Source: Owenweeksia sp.
Lineage (GTDB): Bacteria > Bacteroidota > Bacteroidia > Flavobacteriales > Schleiferiaceae
Assembly (NCBI GenBank): GCA_028277105.1
Contig: JANQHO010000079.1
Location: 1-46,036 of the forward strand
Reading direction: 5' to 3'
Length of the DNA stretch: 46,036 bases
The notes beneath the pieces are model-generated. The model saw only the letters and a list, made by a program, of their open reading frames with translations. It had not been told where the DNA came from and did no database searches. The stretch's first letter is position 1; every line of letters begins with the position of its first letter. The translations under genes and the position numbers were made by a program. Of the stretch, positions 43,191 through 46,036 are shown piece by piece.

Positions 43191-43223
43191 TTTATATCCA
43201 GGTTAGAAGAAGGAGATTAACTT

Positions 43224-43231
43224 TAGCTTTG
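43224..43231 (+). promoter_or_regulatory. Promoter -7 element for the second GT-C gene
   Basis: TAGCTTTG; it overlaps the TTG at 43229 that is one candidate start codon of the gene, which argues that the true start is downstream. Confidence 0.4.
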
Positions 43232-44887
43232 CTTTCAATAATATTTAATGAAAAACCATTGAAGTTTAAACAATTAATCGGGCTAATAATAGTATCTCTT
43301 TTAATAGTGCTTTTTGGCTGGCAATGGGTTATCGAACTACAGGCGGAGGAACCCCGCAGGGCTATTGTTACTATTGAGATGATACTCTCAGGGAACTACA
43401 TTGTTCCCCAGATCAATGGCTGGGCTTATTACAACAAGCCTCCGGTATTCAATTGGTTAATGGCTGCCTTTTTCTGGCTTTTCGGCTCTTTTGGCGAATG
43501 GGTGGTACGTATGCCCTCGCTAGTCTCCTTTGTTTTATTGGGGTGGATCAATTACAAAATAGTAAAGCCCCGCCTGGGCCGGGAAATAGCTTTACTCTCT
43601 TCCTTGTTTCTTTTAACGGCCGGTGATATACTATTTTACGGAGCGATGAACAGTGGGGAAATAGACCTCTTTTATGCTTTGGTAGTTTACCTGCAGGTTA
43701 TGGTGATCTTCATCTACTGGGAAAAGAAACAGTTCCTCAAAATGTTTCTGCTTTCTTACCTGCTCACCGCCATTGGGTTTTTAACCAAGGGACTTCCTTC
43801 CCTCGCTTTTCAGGCTATAACTCTATTGGCCTGGGCTATCTACAATCGAAGATTCTGGATATTACTAGGGTGGAAACACCTCAGTGGGATTGTTTTCTTT
43901 ACCGCTGTTTGTATCGCTTATTTTTATCCTTATTCCCTTCAGGAAGACGTTGTGACTTTTTTGGTACGCCAGTTTAAAGAAGCCTCGCAACGCACCGGGC
44001 TGGAAACGGAACTCAGTGATACTCTGATACAGCTTATTAGCTTCCCTCTACAGTCAGTTCGGCTTTTAATACCCTGGTCATTATTGGCAGTTTTCTTTTT
44101 CAAAAAAGGATTCTGGCAAAAGCTCAAATTCAACCGCCTGCTGACTTTTTCTGCCCTCTTCTTTATCGCCAATATACCTATCTACTGGTTTTCAGGCGAA
44201 TTTAAAGCCCGTTACCTTTATATGTTCCTGCCTTTCCTCAGCATTTTTCTCGCTTACTATTACCAGGAAAACCGGGAAATCATGCCCTTGATCAATAGAA
44301 TAACCAGCAGGTTTTTTGATGCTGTTGTGATTGTTTTTCCCTTTCTGTTTGTCAGCCTGCTCTTTATACCCCAAACTGTGGAACTGGATTTAAATTGGCT
44401 CAGAGTAATAGTAATGCTGTTATTGGGTTCGGGTTTGATCTATCTGCATTTCAGATCAGCCTACAAAATTTATACTTTCATATTATTGATGGTATTGGCC
44501 CGCCTTGGTTTTAACCTGTTTTACCTTCCAGCCCTGCAGAACGATCAAAACGTCATGTATTACAGGGAGGCTATGGCTGAAATATTCGAAATTACCGGGA
44601 ATGAGCCGGTCTATCTTTACGGCAAACCCCATGTTTTTAGAAGCGATGCTTCAATCGGCCCTTTGACTTTTGAAGAAGTGGAACTAAAAACCGCTCCTTT
44701 ACACGCTTACCAGATATCTTATTACATCTCAAAAAACAACGGATATATCCTTCAGTTTGAAGAAAAAATCAAACCAGGTCGCTTCTACATTGCCAAGGAA
44801 GAAGATATACGGGGAAAAGGTTATACCGTATTACACCCTTTTGAAGACCGCTGGAAGAAATGTAGAATGGTACTTTTCCGTTCTTAA
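43229..44887 (+). CDS. ArnT-like GT-C membrane glycosyltransferase
   Basis: A multi-pass membrane enzyme of up to 552 residues in the ArnT/GT83 group, which moves a sugar from polyprenyl phosphate to a lipid or glycan outside the cytoplasmic membrane. Signature near the start: EEPRRAIVTIEM (the acidic catalytic pair) and YYNKPPVFNWLMAAFFW, then about ten hydrophobic segments and a soluble C-terminal domain. No ATG fits; starts are TTG at 43229 or TTG at 43259. The promoter element overlaps the first, so 43259 may be the real one. Its stop overlaps the convergent flippase-like gene by 4 nt. Substrate unknown. Confidence 0.85.
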   Translation: MLSIIFNEKPLKFKQLIGLIIVSLLIVLFGWQWVIELQAEEPRRAIVTIEMILSGNYIVPQINGWAYYNKPPVFNWLMAAFFWLFGSFGEWVVRMPSLVSFVLLGWINYKIVKPRLGREIALLSSLFLLTAGDILFYGAMNSGEIDLFYALVVYLQVMVIFIYWEKKQFLKMFLLSYLLTAIGFLTKGLPSLAFQAITLLAWAIYNRRFWILLGWKHLSGIVFFTAVCIAYFYPYSLQEDVVTFLVRQFKEASQRTGLETELSDTLIQLISFPLQSVRLLIPWSLLAVFFFKKGFWQKLKFNRLLTFSALFFIANIPIYWFSGEFKARYLYMFLPFLSIFLAYYYQENREIMPLINRITSRFFDAVVIVFPFLFVSLLFIPQTVELDLNWLRVIVMLLLGSGLIYLHFRSAYKIYTFILLMVLARLGFNLFYLPALQNDQNVMYYREAMAEIFEITGNEPVYLYGKPHVFRSDASIGPLTFEEVELKTAPLHAYQISYYISKNNGYILQFEEKIKPGRFYIAKEEDIRGKGYTVLHPFEDRWKKCRMVLFRS

Positions 44888-45741
44888 ATGCCTACGGGAT
44901 TTTCCTCCTGACCCAGACTTTTGGGGAACAAGAGAAAATAAACCCCTACCAGAGCGGATAAAGCCATAGAAAGATAAAACAATAAGCTTATGGCCAGCGA
45001 AAGCTCTATATTCAACCCTAAATAATCTGCCCCGAAGATAAAGGCCATTTCACGCGCCCCTATCATGGGCAATATAAAGGCGAAACTGGCCAGGAGAAAA
45101 ACAAATAAGTACTCAACCACCAGCTCATTAATACCCAGTGCCATAATAACACAGAATGTACATACCACCTGAAATGCCTGTACCCCTACCGACAAAAAAC
45201 TGGTTATTTTAAAGGCAGGCAGAAAAGACTTAAAAAACAACCGTAGCCCCAGCCAATGTCCCAGGTAAAGTAAAGGGATTAACATTAAAGCCCATTTTTT
45301 ATAGGGCAATTCAAAACTGCTGAACATGAAGAATACCACTGTCAACATACAAAGGGCTACCATGCCACTTACACGATCAAGTAAAGCCGCCCAGGCGAGT
45401 CGTTTACCTGAAGCTTTAAAACGCTTCCTGAAATAGATCAGCTTGTAACCTTCCCCTCCGATAAGGGGAATAAAAAGATTATAGAACATACCCAAAAAAT
45501 TCACTTTGAGATTGAGCACATCAGGTATTTGAATCCCCTGGCTCCGGTACAAACGGTTGACCCGGAAAGATGAGAACGTTTTGGATATTAAAAAGGCCAG
45601 TAGAGCCAGTATGAGATAGAACCACCGCGCCTGACTGATATATTCCCAGGCTTTATCTAAATCTACCTTATTGACTATGATATAAATAGCTGCCGCACTA
45701 AGGATAATTTTTAAAGCGGCCTTGAGGTATTTTTTTACCAT
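44884..45741 (-). CDS. Lysylphosphatidylglycerol synthase TM-region / flippase-like protein
   Basis: A 285-residue membrane protein of the YbhN/UPF0104 group (lysylphosphatidylglycerol synthase transmembrane region). It has about seven to eight hydrophobic helices, the FLISKTFSSFRVNRLYRSQG and NLFIPLIGGEGYKLIYFRKRF blocks typical of the family, and no catalytic LPG domain. Family members are linked to moving lipids or glycolipids across the membrane. It is convergent with, and overlaps by 4 nt, the ArnT-like gene, and the two may act in related envelope steps (inference). Promoter element TACTTTTG at 45772-45779. Confidence 0.87.
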   Translation of the reverse strand: MVKKYLKAALKIILSAAAIYIIVNKVDLDKAWEYISQARWFYLILALLAFLISKTFSSFRVNRLYRSQGIQIPDVLNLKVNFLGMFYNLFIPLIGGEGYKLIYFRKRFKASGKRLAWAALLDRVSGMVALCMLTVVFFMFSSFELPYKKWALMLIPLLYLGHWLGLRLFFKSFLPAFKITSFLSVGVQAFQVVCTFCVIMALGINELVVEYLFVFLLASFAFILPMIGAREMAFIFGADYLGLNIELSLAISLLFYLSMALSALVGVYFLLFPKSLGQEENPVGI

Positions 45742-45771
45742 TAACGGAGGTTAATAAAAGGTATTATCCGC

Positions 45772-45779
45772 CAAAAGTA
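45772..45779 (-). promoter_or_regulatory. Promoter -7 element for the flippase-like gene
   Basis: Minus-strand TACTTTTG followed by GCGG, 30 nt upstream of the ATG. Confidence 0.45.
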
Positions 45780-45827
45780 CTGATTTATAGCTCGTATCCT
45801 TATGAAGAAGGGCTGCTTTAAACGCCT

Positions 45828-45835
45828 TATCTTTG
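45828..45835 (+). promoter_or_regulatory. Promoter -7 element for purL
   Basis: TATCTTTG followed by CAG, 19 nt upstream of the purL ATG. Confidence 0.5.
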
Positions 45836-45854
45836 CAGTTCCAAGAAAAACAAT

Positions 45855-46036
45855 ATGAGCGATACTACTCTGGAACCTGCCAGCCTCGAAACGGCAAAAG
45901 ACCTCGGATTACTACCTGAAGAATACGACAAGATCAAAGAAATACTGGGCCGTGAGCCTAATTTCAATGAGCTGAGCATCTACTCTGTTATGTGGAGTGA
46001 GCACTGCTCTTATAAAAATTCTATAGTTTGGCTAAA
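45855..46036 (+). CDS. purL: Phosphoribosylformylglycinamidine synthase (N-terminal part, cut by window edge)
   Basis: First 60 residues of PurL, which makes FGAM in purine synthesis. The sequence [45 protein letters not shown] is diagnostic: its [11 protein letters not shown] block carries the conserved histidine and substrate-binding residues. The start falls a few residues before the family domain, so it belongs to the small type of PurL used with separate PurS and PurQ, but the rest of the gene is outside the window. Confidence 0.9.
   Translation, partial: MSDTTLEPASLETAKDLGLLPEEYDKIKEILGREPNFNELSIYSVMWSEHCSYKNSIVWL

Noticed and set aside
1..46036. CRISPR arrays, tRNA or rRNA genes, insertion sequences
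   Set aside because: No spaced direct repeats, no cloverleaf with a conserved T-arm, no transposase and no terminal inverted repeats were seen.

Overview
The window is a piece of a Bacteroidota chromosome. The evidence is: short bL33 and bL28 genes next to a DUF4295 gene; three proteins ending in the type IX secretion (T9SS) sorting domain with its 'YPNP' motif; TonB-dependent receptors that begin with a carboxypeptidase-regulatory-like domain; lipoproteins whose cysteine is followed by acidic residues; bacillithiol (BshB1) rather than glutathione chemistry; and a promoter element, TAnnTTTG, repeated in front of many genes. Composition and gene content fit a Flavobacteriales- or Cytophagales-like lineage. 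I cannot place it further. Almost everything is chromosomal housekeeping, with no insertion sequence, phage, tRNA, rRNA or CRISPR array.

Layout. 1-5.1 kb: bshB1 (partial), a surface lipoprotein, ndk, a DUF721 gene overlapping recF, then a divergent TPR membrane protein-ribH-lipoprotein operon. 5.1-9.4 kb (minus): rimO behind ftsY, then DUF4295-rpmG-rpmB, then cinA. 9.4-18.6 kb: a lipocalin-like lipoprotein, a DUF4197 lipoprotein, a class A penicillin-binding protein with a small TPR membrane protein, and a tight three-gene minus operon (M23 peptidase, carboxypeptidase-regulatory-like protein, TonB-dependent receptor). 18.7-21.1 kb: a coiled-coil gene overlapping zapA, a 6S-like RNA (19371-19537), and rny. 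21-28.5 kb: a nucleoside phosphorylase, a universal stress protein, a DUF4397 T9SS protein, an SRPBCC/DUF429/DUF2452 trio and a histidine kinase/response regulator pair. 28.7-34.1 kb: a tiny T9SS cargo, a membrane glycosyltransferase with MORN repeats on its C-terminus, a DPM1-like GT2 and a second TonB-dependent receptor. 34.1-46 kb: holA, an orphan HsdR-N nuclease-like gene, an EI24 membrane protein, a gene-poor stretch holding a decayed reading frame with its own terminator, purB, a Ycf48-like T9SS protein, an AstE/AspA-like deacylase, aconitase, a second membrane glycosyltransferase, a YbhN/LPLAT-type flippase-like protein and the start of purL.

How the genes relate. Cell-envelope functions dominate: peptidoglycan synthesis and cleavage, outer-membrane receptors, T9SS surface proteins, and two GT-C enzymes, one beside a likely polyprenyl-phosphate sugar synthase and one beside a flippase-like protein. 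The zapA-6S RNA-rny block links division, global transcription control and RNA decay.

Most interesting for follow-up: (1) the 6S-like RNA, which can be folded by eye into the full closing-stem/central-bubble/terminal-hairpin architecture and into a competing two-hairpin form; (2) the GT-C/MORN fusion; (3) the decayed minus-strand frame ending exactly at an intrinsic terminator upstream of the EI24 gene; (4) the extended promoter word TAnnTTTGCGC and several starts that look leaderless. I did not find a clearly new multi-gene defence or metabolic system.
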